Part shown: piece after piece, positions 43,260 through 51,790 of the stretch
Layout of the letters: every line of letters starts with the position of its first letter
Numbering within the stretch: position 1 is the stretch's first letter
Assembly (NCBI RefSeq): GCF_027111335.1
Contig: NZ_CP114288.1
Coordinates: 2,728,001 to 2,792,000 of the forward strand
DNA from: Flavobacterium aquiphilum
GTDB lineage: Bacteria; Bacteroidota; Bacteroidia; Flavobacteriales; Flavobacteriaceae
Length of the DNA stretch: 64,000 nucleotides
Direction of reading: 5' to 3'
Position numbers and translations under genes: made by a program
The notes under the pieces: generated by a model
Told to the model about the DNA's origin: nothing
Seen by the model: only the letters and a program-made list of their open reading frames with translations
Database searches by the model: none

Positions 43260-43730
43260 ATGCAAAATCTCAACTTTCCTAACTATAGTTTTCGTTTCAA
43301 AAATAGCGAAAATAAAGTGTCAATTTTTGATATAATCAGGAAAAAATTCATCATTCTTACGCCCGAGGAATGGGTTCGCCAACACGTAGTGCAGTTTTTA
43401 TTAGAAGAAAAAAGATACCCCAAATCTTTGATTAATGTCGAGAAAGTTTTAATGGTGAATGGTTTGCGAAAACGCTATGATGTTGTTGTTTTTAATCCAG
43501 ATGGGACTATTTTTGTTTTGATTGAATGTAAGGCTCCCGAAGTTAAAATTTCTCAGGCTGTTTTTGATCAAATTGCGCGATATAATATGACTCTGGATGC
43601 CGATTTTTTGATGGTGACTAACGGTTTAAATCATTATTTTTGCAAAATGGATTTCGAAAATGAAAAGTATGAGTTTTTGAGAGAACTTCCTGATTATCGA
43701 GAGAAAATAGAGTATAAAACTAAGAATTAA
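43260..43730 (+). CDS. Stand-alone HsdR N-terminal domain (type I restriction R-like) protein
   Basis: A 156-residue PD-(D/E)xK nuclease-fold protein. The motif is RYDVVVFNPDGTIFVLIECKAPE, visible as DVVVFNPDG then IECKAPE (D-Xn-E-x-K), the catalytic triad of the HSDR_N family. There is no ATPase or specificity gene nearby, so it is not a restriction system. Flavobacterial genomes often carry it next to holA. It may be a repair or replication-linked nuclease; that is unproven. Confidence 0.85.
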   Translation: MQNLNFPNYSFRFKNSENKVSIFDIIRKKFIILTPEEWVRQHVVQFLLEEKRYPKSLINVEKVLMVNGLRKRYDVVVFNPDGTIFVLIECKAPEVKISQAVFDQIARYNMTLDADFLMVTNGLNHYFCKMDFENEKYEFLRELPDYREKIEYKTKN

Positions 43731-43841
43731 GATTGTAAAAAAGACTTTTATGAAATCTTGGTTTTATGATTTAAAATATCAATTATGTGGATTTTGTAAA
43801 TAATAAACTTTGCAAGTTTCGCGGTTAAATAGTAAAATTTC

Positions 43842-44837
43842 TTGAAAAAAATAGCTGTAGTAATACTGAATTGGAATGGAGTAAAGCTTTTGGAGCAATT
43901 TTTACCTTCTGTTACCCAATTTTCACAAGAAGCGACTATATATGTTGCCGATAACGCTTCGACAGATGAATCAATACAATTTGTAAAAAATAATTATCCC
44001 GAAGTTAAAATTATTCAAAATAAAAGCAATAAAGGTTTTGCTGGCGGTTACAATGAGGCTTTGCAACAGGTAGATGAAGAAATTTATGCTTTGGTCAATT
44101 CAGATATTGAAGTGACCGAAAATTGGCTGAATCCCATAGTAAAGATTTTTGAGACTGAACCTGCAACGGCAATTATTCAGCCGAAGATATTGGATTTTAA
44201 AAAGAAAGAATATTTTGAATATGCCGGAGCGGCTGGTGGATTCATTGATAAGTTTGGGTATCCTTTTTGTCGCGGACGCATTTTTGACACTTTGGAAAAA
44301 GACAAAGGGCAATACGATGATAGAATAGAAATCTTTTGGGCCTCTGGAGCTTGTTTTTTTATTCGATCAGCTGTTTATAAGGAAATGAAAGGATTTGATG
44401 AAGATTTTTTTGCCCATCAGGAAGAGATTGATTTGTGTTGGAGAACAATTAATAAAGATTATAAAATAAAATATTGTCCAGAATCAATAGTTTATCATGT
44501 TGGAGGGGCTACTTTGCAACAGTCCAATCCTAAAAAAACGTTTCTTAATTTTAGAAATTCATTATTGATGTTAACGAAGAATTTGCCGCAAGATGTTCTT
44601 TTTCAGGTTCTTATTGTTAGGTTGCTGTTGGATGGTATTGCAGGAGTTAAATTTATTTTGGAAGGTCAATTTGCTCATTGTTCGGCAATTATACGTGCGC
44701 ATTTTTCTTTTTATGGGTTGTTTTTTAGAAATTATAAAAAAAGAGAAAAAAAACAGACCAAATTATACTTTAAAACAAAAAGCGTCGTTTATGGGTATTA
44801 TGTTGAAAATGGCACAGTTTTTGCTAACTATTTTTAA
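43842..44837 (+). CDS. Glycosyltransferase family 2 (TTG start)
   Basis: A 331-residue GT2 enzyme, GT-A fold. The N-terminus KKIAVVILNWNG is the family strand-loop, VNSDIEV is the DxD-type nucleotide-sugar/metal site, and the acceptor region shows FWASGACFFIRSAVYKEMKGFDE (in part FWASGACFFIR). The C-terminal about 60 residues contain amphipathic/hydrophobic segments for membrane contact. The start codon is TTG at 43842. The next ATG would remove the essential first strand, so the TTG is probably real. Rhamnosyltransferase-like enzymes are close relatives. Confidence 0.85.
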   Translation: MKKIAVVILNWNGVKLLEQFLPSVTQFSQEATIYVADNASTDESIQFVKNNYPEVKIIQNKSNKGFAGGYNEALQQVDEEIYALVNSDIEVTENWLNPIVKIFETEPATAIIQPKILDFKKKEYFEYAGAAGGFIDKFGYPFCRGRIFDTLEKDKGQYDDRIEIFWASGACFFIRSAVYKEMKGFDEDFFAHQEEIDLCWRTINKDYKIKYCPESIVYHVGGATLQQSNPKKTFLNFRNSLLMLTKNLPQDVLFQVLIVRLLLDGIAGVKFILEGQFAHCSAIIRAHFSFYGLFFRNYKKREKKQTKLYFKTKSVVYGYYVENGTVFANYF

Positions 44838-44849
44838 CAATAATTTACA

Positions 44850-44879
44850 TTTGAAAATTAATATTAAAAACTAACTTTG
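44850..44879 (+). promoter_or_regulatory. Promoter of OmpA-like lipoprotein gene
   Basis: TTTG (44850-44853), 18-bp spacer, TAACTTTG (44872-44879): both elements exact, at optimal spacing. The ATG is 28 bp downstream. Confidence 0.7.
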
Positions 44880-44907
44880 TAATTCACGTTTAATTAAAAT
44901 TTGTACT

Positions 44908-45750
44908 ATGAAAAAAATAATGGTTACGTTATCAGCTTTGGCTCTTTTGACATCTTGCGTGTCCAAAAAGGAATATGCTGCATTAGAAGCTAAAAACAAA
45001 GAAACACAAGATTTACTTAATACTTGTACTGTAAAACTGAACTCTTGTTTAGAAGAAAAAGCAGGTCTTACTGCTACTGTAGCAGGTTTGAAAGAAACAA
45101 ATCAACATTTGATCAATACTTCAAAAGACATGACTGTTTTGACTACCAAAGGTGCTGAAAACATTGAGAAAGCTTTGGAGTCTATCAAAGAAAAAGATTT
45201 GAAAATCAGCAGAATGCAAGATGCTTTAACTAAGAAAGATAGTGTTACTCTTGCAGTTGTTACCAGCTTAAAATCAGTTGTTGGAATGGATGATCAAGAC
45301 ATCGAAATCAATGTTGATAAAGGTGTTGTTTTCATTTCTATCTCTGATAAAATGTTATTCAAAAGCGGTAGCTATGAAGTAAATGATAAAGCTAAAGGAG
45401 TTTTGACAAAAGTTGCGAAAGTAATCAATGATAAACCTGATTTTGAGTGCATGGTTGAAGGACACACTGATACAGATGTATTAAAAGGTAACTCTTGTTT
45501 AGTTGATAACTGGGATTTGAGTGTTAAACGTTCTACTGCTATCATCCGTATTTTGTCTAAGGACTTAGGAGTAAAACCAGAACAGTTAATTGCTGCTGGT
45601 AGAAGTTCATACGTTCCTTTGGTTCCAAATGATTCTGCTGAAAACAAAGCAAAAAACAGAAGAACTCGTATCTATGTAATGCCAAAAATTGATCAGTTCT
45701 ACGATATGGTTGAAAAAGAAATGAAAAAACAACCAGGAGCTCAAAAATAA
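44908..45750 (+). CDS. OmpA family lipoprotein
   Basis: A 280-residue protein. The lipoprotein signal is MKKIMVTLSALALLTSC with the lipidated Cys at position 17. A long coiled coil (about 22-110) is followed by an OmpA/MotB peptidoglycan-binding domain (about 150-265) with VEGHTDTDV, NWDLSVKRSTAI and NRRTRIYVMP. It probably tethers the outer membrane to peptidoglycan. The strong promoter and terminator suggest high expression as a single gene. Confidence 0.9.
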   Translation: MKKIMVTLSALALLTSCVSKKEYAALEAKNKETQDLLNTCTVKLNSCLEEKAGLTATVAGLKETNQHLINTSKDMTVLTTKGAENIEKALESIKEKDLKISRMQDALTKKDSVTLAVVTSLKSVVGMDDQDIEINVDKGVVFISISDKMLFKSGSYEVNDKAKGVLTKVAKVINDKPDFECMVEGHTDTDVLKGNSCLVDNWDLSVKRSTAIIRILSKDLGVKPEQLIAAGRSSYVPLVPNDSAENKAKNRRTRIYVMPKIDQFYDMVEKEMKKQPGAQK

Positions 45751-45767
45751 AATCATTTTTAGTTTTG

Positions 45768-45798
45768 AAAAACGTCTCGATTATCGGGACGTTTTTTT
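45768..45798 (+). terminator. Terminator of OmpA-like gene
   Basis: AAACGTCTCG pairs with CGGGACGTTT (one G-U pair), followed by a run of T. It lies 18 bp after the stop. Confidence 0.85.
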
Positions 45799-45832
45799 TA
45801 CGCCTTATATCATCGTAAAATCGTAAAATAGT

Positions 45833-45866
45833 GACATAAAAAAAACAGAACCGAAGTTCTGTTAAT
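45833..45866 (-). terminator. Terminator of the tsaC-like gene
   Basis: AACAGAAC (45844-45851) and GTTCTGTT (45855-45863) form a short perfect stem with a tetraloop. On the minus strand a T run follows. It lies 22 bp past the stop at 45888. Confidence 0.7.
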
Positions 45867-45887
45867 TTGTTTTGTAAGTTTTAAATT

Positions 45888-46508
45888 TTAAATTATATCA
45901 AGGTCTCCCTTTCCTTCTCTTACTACTATTGGTTCATATCCTGATAAATCAATAATAGTAGATCCAACGTTGTCACCGTACCCACCATCAATGACGATAT
46001 CTACTAGATTTTGCCATTTTTCAAAAATAAGTTCAGGGTCAGTGGTGTATTCAATTACTTCATCTTCGTCGCGAATAGAGGTTGAAACAATCGGATTTCC
46101 TAGTTGGCGCACAATTTCTAATGCAATGGAATTATCCGGAACACGGATTCCGACTGTTGTTTTCTTTTTAAATTCCTTTGGCAGATTATTATTTCCCGGA
46201 AGAATAAAAGTATAAGGTCCAGGTAAAGCTCTTTTTAGTATTTTAAAAGTAGAAGTATCTATTTGCTTTACATAATCAGATAAGTTGCTTAAATCGTGGC
46301 AAATAAAGGAAAAATTAGCTTTCTCTAATTTAACGCCTTTTATTTTGGCTATTTTTTCCAGGGCGCGGGAATTGGTGATATCACAACCCAATCCATAAAC
46401 CGTATCAGTTGGATAAATAACCAAACCACCATCTTGAAGCACTTTTACCACTTTTGCGATTGCTGCTTCACTTGGTTTATCGGGGTATATTTTTACTAGC
46501 TGTGCCAT
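45888..46508 (-). CDS. tsaC: Threonylcarbamoyl-AMP synthase (YrdC/Sua5 family)
   Basis: A 206-residue enzyme making threonylcarbamoyl-AMP for t6A37 modification of tRNA. The fold is seen as GGLVIYPTDTVYGLGCDI (ATP/threonine site: the P-T-D-T-V-Y-G-L-G motif) and KIKGVKLEKANFSFICHDL (K-R-P-like region). PVSTSIRDEDE is the substrate lid. It is single domain, so closer to TsaC than to the two-domain Sua5. No other t6A gene is next to it. Confidence 0.9.
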   Translation of the reverse strand: MAQLVKIYPDKPSEAAIAKVVKVLQDGGLVIYPTDTVYGLGCDITNSRALEKIAKIKGVKLEKANFSFICHDLSNLSDYVKQIDTSTFKILKRALPGPYTFILPGNNNLPKEFKKKTTVGIRVPDNSIALEIVRQLGNPIVSTSIRDEDEVIEYTTDPELIFEKWQNLVDIVIDGGYGDNVGSTIIDLSGYEPIVVREGKGDLDII

Positions 46509-46680
46509 TTTGTTGTTTATGGTTTATTGTTAATCGTTTGTCTCTCATGACAAGTTTTAACATATTACAAAAGTAGTAAATAGATTGCTAATTAAGATTT
46601 TTAAAGTATTTTTTTAAGCTAATGAAGATTCATAAATCGATTCTCCAATCTATTTTCTTTGTTCTGTACTTTTATTCTTT

Positions 46681-49017
46681 TTACCCGATGATTTCTAATT
46701 TTGCAAAACGCAATAATAACTTTTTCAAACCTCCTACTTCAAATTTGATTTCCGCTTTTTTGTCGGCACCAACACCTTCAAGGTTGATGACTTGCCCTTT
46801 TCCGAAGCGTTCGTGCATTACTACATTTCCGGCAACCAGTTTGTTATCAAATAAATTAGCATTTCCTGACGGAGGATTATTTCCAGATACTGGTTTTAAT
46901 TTACGAATGTTTAAATCCGGTTTCGGTTCATTTTCTGTCACGTGTTTTGGAGGCATTCCGCTAACAGGTTTGGCTAATCGCAATTTGGATTTATCCACAT
47001 CTCCAAAAATATCACTATCAATCATCGGTTTGTAGCGATAATTACTTTCCGCAGGTGTGAGGTATTCCAAGTATTGTCCGTCAATTTCTTCAATAAAACG
47101 TGAAGGTTCACTATCAGTTAGTTTTCCCCAACGGTAACGCGATTGCGCATAAGTTAAATATGCTTGGTGCTCGGCACGGGTTAGAGCTACGTAAAACAAT
47201 CGGCGTTCTTCTTCCAATTCACTTCGTGTACTCATACTCATAGCACTTGGGAATAAATCTTCTTCCATACCAACTACAAATACATGCGGGAATTCAAGTC
47301 CTTTGGCCAAGTGAATCGTCATCAGAGCCACGCGGTCTTCATCGCTGGTGTCTTTGTCCAAATCGGTTGCAAGGGCGACATCTTCCAAAAATTCAGCTAA
47401 TGAACCACGTGCTCCGTCAACTTCTTTTTGTCCCTCAGTGAAATCTTTAATCCCGCTCAGTAATTGTTCGATATTTTCAATTCGAGCCATACCTTCAGGA
47501 GTGGCGTCTTTCTTCAATTCCTGAATTAAACCGGTTTTTTTGGCTACGTGATCGGTAAGGTAAAAGGCATCCTGATTTTCGTTAATTACTTGAAAACTCT
47601 GAATCATCGTAACAAAATCAAGCAGTTTTTGTTTGGTCGGTGAATTCAGTTTTAAGTCAATTCGTTCAATGTTTTGCATTACTTCAAAAATCGAACGTTT
47701 GTAATGATTGGCTGCGATCGTTAGTTTTTCGATAGTGGTATTTCCAATTCCTCGTGCCGGATAATTAATTACACGAATCAAAGCTTCTTCGTCTTTTGGA
47801 TTAACCACTAGTCGGAGGTAACACAACACATCTTTAACTTCTTTTCTTTGGTAAAAAGACAAACCCCCATAAATTCTATACGGAATATCTCTTTTTCGTA
47901 AAGCATCCTCTATGGCTCGCGATTGAGAGTTTGTTCTATATAAAATTGCAAATTCACCATTGTGCATTTGATGGTTCATTTTTTGTTGCCAAATGGTGCT
48001 AGCTACAAAACGGCCTTCTTCATTATCTGTAATACTTCTGTGGACTTTGATTTTAGGACCAAATTCATTGGCTGTCCAAACTACTTTGTCCAGTTTTACT
48101 TTGTTTTTGTCAATGATCGTATTGGCGGCTTCCACAATGTTTTTGGTTGAACGGTAGTTTTGCTCTAGCCTAAAAGTGTTTACTCCTTCATAATCTTTCT
48201 GGAAGTTCAAAATGTTATTGATATTTGCACCACGGAAAGCATAAATACTTTGCGCATCATCCCCTACTACACAAATATTCTGGAATTTATCAGACAAAGC
48301 ACGAACAATCAAATATTGAGAGTGGTTCGTATCTTGGTACTCATCAACCAATAAATAGCGGAAACGGTTTTGATATTTTGCAAGAACTTCTGGAAAACGC
48401 GTTAATAATTCATTGGTTTTTAACAACAAATCATCAAAATCCATTGCGCCCGACTTGAAGCATCGATCTACATAGTTCTTATAAATTTCACCCATTCGGG
48501 GTTTTTTGCTGATAGCATCTGCTTCCTGCAATTCGGGGTCGTTGAAATACGCTTTTACGGTAATCAAACTGTTTTTAAAGTTGGAAATCCTGCTTAAAAC
48601 TTGTTTAGGTTTATATACATCTTTGTCCAATTGCATTTCTTTGATAATCGCTGAAATGGCACGCAAAGAATCTTGGGAATCGTATATTGTAAAATTTGAC
48701 GGATAACCTAAATGTTCTGCTTCGGAACGTAAAATTCGGGCAAAAATAGAGTGAAAAGTCCCCATCCATAGATTTTTGGCTTCGCTGGCACCAACAATGT
48801 CTGAGATACGTTTCTTCATTTCACGTGCCGCTTTATTGGTAAAGGTAAGCGACAAAATATTGAATGGATCCACACCTTGATGCATCAAATAAGCAATTCT
48901 GATGGTAAGCACACGAGTTTTACCAGATCCGGCACCAGCAATAATAATCATTGGTCCCTCCTTTTGCAATACTGGTGCACGTTGAGCTTCGTTAAGCTGA
49001 TCGATATATTTTTGCAT
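46681..49017 (-). CDS. UvrD/PcrA-type ATP-dependent DNA helicase
   Basis: A 778-residue SF1A helicase moving 3'-5' on DNA. Motifs: Q motif LNEAQRAPV, Walker A AGAGSGKT, TFTNKAAREM, VDEYQDTN, GDDAQSIYAFRGA, QNYRST and VALTRAE. The C-terminal about 60 residues include the Tudor-like domain (VVMHERFGKGQVINLEGVG) that binds RNA polymerase in PcrA. I start at ATG 49017 (MQKYIDQLNEAQ) because an upstream in-frame TTG lies beyond a -7 element (TATTTTTG, 49038-49045). Confidence 0.93.
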   Translation of the reverse strand: MQKYIDQLNEAQRAPVLQKEGPMIIIAGAGSGKTRVLTIRIAYLMHQGVDPFNILSLTFTNKAAREMKKRISDIVGASEAKNLWMGTFHSIFARILRSEAEHLGYPSNFTIYDSQDSLRAISAIIKEMQLDKDVYKPKQVLSRISNFKNSLITVKAYFNDPELQEADAISKKPRMGEIYKNYVDRCFKSGAMDFDDLLLKTNELLTRFPEVLAKYQNRFRYLLVDEYQDTNHSQYLIVRALSDKFQNICVVGDDAQSIYAFRGANINNILNFQKDYEGVNTFRLEQNYRSTKNIVEAANTIIDKNKVKLDKVVWTANEFGPKIKVHRSITDNEEGRFVASTIWQQKMNHQMHNGEFAILYRTNSQSRAIEDALRKRDIPYRIYGGLSFYQRKEVKDVLCYLRLVVNPKDEEALIRVINYPARGIGNTTIEKLTIAANHYKRSIFEVMQNIERIDLKLNSPTKQKLLDFVTMIQSFQVINENQDAFYLTDHVAKKTGLIQELKKDATPEGMARIENIEQLLSGIKDFTEGQKEVDGARGSLAEFLEDVALATDLDKDTSDEDRVALMTIHLAKGLEFPHVFVVGMEEDLFPSAMSMSTRSELEEERRLFYVALTRAEHQAYLTYAQSRYRWGKLTDSEPSRFIEEIDGQYLEYLTPAESNYRYKPMIDSDIFGDVDKSKLRLAKPVSGMPPKHVTENEPKPDLNIRKLKPVSGNNPPSGNANLFDNKLVAGNVVMHERFGKGQVINLEGVGADKKAEIKFEVGGLKKLLLRFAKLEIIG

Positions 49018-49202
49018 AGAAAAATTTCTGTTTGATGCAAAAATAAGAATTTTAGAATGAATATTATTCCTTATCAGCAATCAGATTGCAGAATTATAGA
49101 CGTAGTTTTCAAGCATGAAATTTTTAGTATAAAATGGAGTTGTTTCAAAAACTAAAAATTTTAGTATTTGAATTTTATTTAATTTCTTTAGGTTTAATTC
49201 CT

Positions 49203-49329
49203 CGAAGCTCTGCTTCGTTTTTTTTTTGCCACAGATTCACAGATTAAAAAAGGATTTTTAAAAATCTATAAATCTGAGGTTACTATTTAGCTAATACCTC
49301 TGGGGCTTTGCCCGAGGTAGTTTATTAGG
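49203..49329. repeat. Cluster of small palindromic intergenic repeats
   Basis: Three units are seen. CGAAGC-TCT-GCTTCG (49203-49217) is followed by ten T. GCCACAGATTCACAGATT...AAATCTGAGG (49228-49279) has a GATTTTTAAAAATC palindrome inside. TACCTC-TGGGGC...GCCCGAGGTA (49291-49329) is framed by CTAAT/ATTAG. REP-like units of these types are common in flavobacterial genomes. The rest of the 335-bp spacer (49018-49352) holds no coding frame. Confidence 0.6.
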
Positions 49330-49352
49330 TTTTTCTTTGGTTTGTGTAATGA

Positions 49353-50288
49353 TTATACAAGAGAGCAGCTTTCCTGATTTTGTTCAATGTTGCTTGAGCA
49401 CACAAAATTTCGGTATTCGCTAGGTGTTTTTCCTGTTCTTTTTTTGAAGAAAATTGGAAAATAATCCGGGTTCTCAAATTGCAAACTATATGAAATCTCT
49501 TTTATGGGCAGATTAGTGCTGTATAATAAAAGTTTGGCTTCGTTTAGTTTTAATTCGAGCATGTATTTTGAAGGAGAAGTACCTGTCAATTCTTTGAAAG
49601 CTCTACGAAACCCTGAATAGCTAATTCCGAGATTTCGGGCAATTTCTTCTGCAGTTACATTTCTGTAGATATCTTCCCGCATCATCACTTTGGCTTTGTT
49701 GATTTTGTTGATGAGTTCTTCATCTTCAAAATCCCTTGTTTTATCACGGTAATACATTAAACCTAAAATATTCATCACAATACCACATAGAGCCTGCTGA
49801 AATCCAGCTCGCTCTTCTTGTGCGATTTCTATTGCTTTGTAATACAAATCGATGATTTCTTCATTCATTCCGATATGAAAAACAGGTGGTTTGTTTAAAA
49901 AGAAACCTTCTCGAACGATTCGTTCAATCATTTTTCCTTTAAAACCAATCCAATATTCATTCCAACCGGTGTTTTCCATAGGCTTATAAGTATGCCAAAC
50001 ACCCGGCATTAAGAAAAACATTTTTCCTTCGGTTATAAAATAGGATTCTTTTGAATTTCCATAAGTAAAAACTCCATTCCCGTTTGTGATATACAGTAAT
50101 TGATATTCATTTAGAACTCTGCCTTTTCCAACATTGAAATAATATCCCAATGGATGTTTTTCGGGAGGATACTGTTGTTTTTCATTAATATTTTGATGAC
50201 CGACAGTAGTAATCGTTAGTCCCCATAATTCATCTTCATGTGAAGTTATTGAATAATTAACGCTATTGTTTATGTTTTTGTAAGGCAT
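49353..50288 (-). CDS. AraC family transcriptional regulator, probable rhamnose regulator
   Basis: A 311-residue regulator. The N-terminal cupin sensor (about 20-180) has conserved HPLGYYFNVGKGR and LMPGVWHTYKP; the C-terminal double helix-turn-helix (about 205-300) has ADEIARNLGISYSGFRRAFK (as AEEIARNLGISYSGFRRAFK) and FENPDYFPIFFKKRTGKTPSEYR. It lies immediately downstream of the rhamnose operon on the same strand, but a terminator and its own promoter lie between, so it can be made independently. By context it activates the rha genes. Confidence 0.88.
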   Translation of the reverse strand: MPYKNINNSVNYSITSHEDELWGLTITTVGHQNINEKQQYPPEKHPLGYYFNVGKGRVLNEYQLLYITNGNGVFTYGNSKESYFITEGKMFFLMPGVWHTYKPMENTGWNEYWIGFKGKMIERIVREGFFLNKPPVFHIGMNEEIIDLYYKAIEIAQEERAGFQQALCGIVMNILGLMYYRDKTRDFEDEELINKINKAKVMMREDIYRNVTAEEIARNLGISYSGFRRAFKELTGTSPSKYMLELKLNEAKLLLYSTNLPIKEISYSLQFENPDYFPIFFKKRTGKTPSEYRNFVCSSNIEQNQESCSLV

Positions 50289-50334
50289 TGAAATATGGAT
50301 GAATTAGGATTTAATTGAATGAAAAATTTCATAA

Positions 50335-50362
50335 CAAATTTAAAAAATAGGTATCCATCCAA
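50335..50362 (-). promoter_or_regulatory. Promoter of the AraC regulator gene
   Basis: The minus strand has TTGG (50359-50362), 16-bp spacer and TAAATTTG (50335-50342), 46 bp upstream of the ATG at 50288. Confidence 0.55.
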
Positions 50363-50381
50363 TTCTGATATAAATCATGTT

Positions 50382-50424
50382 TTAAAAAAAATCCCCAACT
50401 TCATTTTTCTGAAGTTGAGGATTT
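50382..50424 (-). terminator. Terminator of the rhamnose operon
   Basis: AATCCCCAACTTCA (50390-50403) pairs with TGAAGTTGAGGATT (50410-50423), with one A-C mismatch. On the minus strand a long T run follows. It ends the transcript after rhaA. Confidence 0.85.
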
Positions 50425-50483
50425 AATACCATTTGTTATTTCAAAAAGATTGAACTAATTGGATAATCCAAGAGGTACAAGTT

Positions 50484-51746
50484 TTATCTTTTTGAAGTTA
50501 CATTCTTTTCATATTCCTGAATGTCGGCGATATAATCTTCGGCGGCAAGAATACCATTTTTGGCACAATAGTAGTCAAAAACTGCAGACCAAGGCAAAGA
50601 TTTAGCTTCTTCTAATAATGCAAGACGCTCAAAATTCTGTCCATTTTCTTCGTAAGCACGTAATTGCTCTATTGGTTCCAATAACGCCTGTAAAAATGCT
50701 TTTTGTGTGGCGCGAACACCAATTACATAAGCTCCAATTCTGTTGATGGAACCGTCAAAGAAATCAAGCCCAACGTGGACACGTTCCAAAGCTTTGGCGC
50801 GAATTATTTCCTGGGCAATGGCTTGTAATTCATCGTTTAAAATGACTACGTGGTCACTGTCCCAACGAACGCCACGGCTAACATGAAGTAATACCTCCGG
50901 AGAAAACAATAATAGTGAGGAAATTTTATCAGATATTACTTCGGTTGGATGAAAATGTCCAGCGTCGAGAGTGATTAATTTATTATTGGCAATCCCATAG
51001 CCCATGTAAAATTCATGTGATCCAACTACAAAACTTTCGCTTCCAATACCAAATAATTTACATTCGATGCTGTCCAGCATGTAGTCATCATTTGTTTTGT
51101 ATTCAAAAATTTTGTCTAATGAATCTTTTAGATTTTGACGATATTCTAATCGATCAACAGTTAGATCTTTAGATCCGTCTGGAATCCAAATGTTATGGAT
51201 ACATTTTGAGCCTAATTGACGGCCCATTTCTTCGGCGATTTTACGGCAACGGATCACGTGATCAATCCAAAACTGACGAACAGTAGGATCTCTATGTGAT
51301 AATGTGAATCCGCTAGCTGATTTTTCGTGAGAGAAACAAGTAGCATTAAAGTCTAATTTATAACCTTTTTCTTTCGCCCAGTCAATCCAGCTTTGGAAAT
51401 GTTTTACCTCAATTTGATTACGATCTACTACTTCTCCGCCAAAATCTCCATATAAAGCATGAATGTTCACACGATGTTCGCCTGGGATTAAAGACATTGC
51501 TTTGTCGATATCAGCACGAAGTTCTGCTATTGTTCTTGCTTTTCCAGGGTAATTACCTGTTACCTGAATTCCGCCTGTCAACTCATCATTACCGGTTTCA
51601 AATCCAGTTACATCATCAGCTTGCCAGCAGTGTAATGAGATGGATAATTTATCCATTTCAGCAATCGCTTTTTCGGCATCGATACCAAATTGAGCATATC
51701 GTGTTTTTGCATATTCAAATGCCTGATTTACTTGTTCTGTTTTCAT
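50484..51746 (-). CDS. rhaA: L-rhamnose isomerase
   Basis: A 420-residue TIM-barrel metal enzyme converting L-rhamnose to L-rhamnulose. Visible are SLHCWQADDVTGFE near residues 37-50, NFNATCFSHEK (seen as LDFNATCFSHEK), the metal ligands Glu and Asp in DSIECKLFG and LDAGHFHPTE, and LHVSRGVRWDSDHVV, with conserved Asp and His. Length fits RhaA. It is the last gene of the operon, 44 bp after fucO, and followed by a terminator. Confidence 0.95.
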   Translation of the reverse strand: MKTEQVNQAFEYAKTRYAQFGIDAEKAIAEMDKLSISLHCWQADDVTGFETGNDELTGGIQVTGNYPGKARTIAELRADIDKAMSLIPGEHRVNIHALYGDFGGEVVDRNQIEVKHFQSWIDWAKEKGYKLDFNATCFSHEKSASGFTLSHRDPTVRQFWIDHVIRCRKIAEEMGRQLGSKCIHNIWIPDGSKDLTVDRLEYRQNLKDSLDKIFEYKTNDDYMLDSIECKLFGIGSESFVVGSHEFYMGYGIANNKLITLDAGHFHPTEVISDKISSLLLFSPEVLLHVSRGVRWDSDHVVILNDELQAIAQEIIRAKALERVHVGLDFFDGSINRIGAYVIGVRATQKAFLQALLEPIEQLRAYEENGQNFERLALLEEAKSLPWSAVFDYYCAKNGILAAEDYIADIQEYEKNVTSKR

Positions 51747-51790
51747 TTTCTAAATTGGTTGTTTTTTGATCTATTCCCTTTTGGGGATAA

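Noticed and set aside
43260..44837. Restriction-modification or defence island around the HsdR-N protein
   Set aside because: No methyltransferase, specificity or ATPase gene is near; neighbours are holA and a glycosyltransferase.
46622..47035. 137-residue plus-strand frame opposite uvrD
   Set aside because: It lies almost entirely within the antisense of the helicase C-terminus, with no recognisable domain. Considered a shadow.
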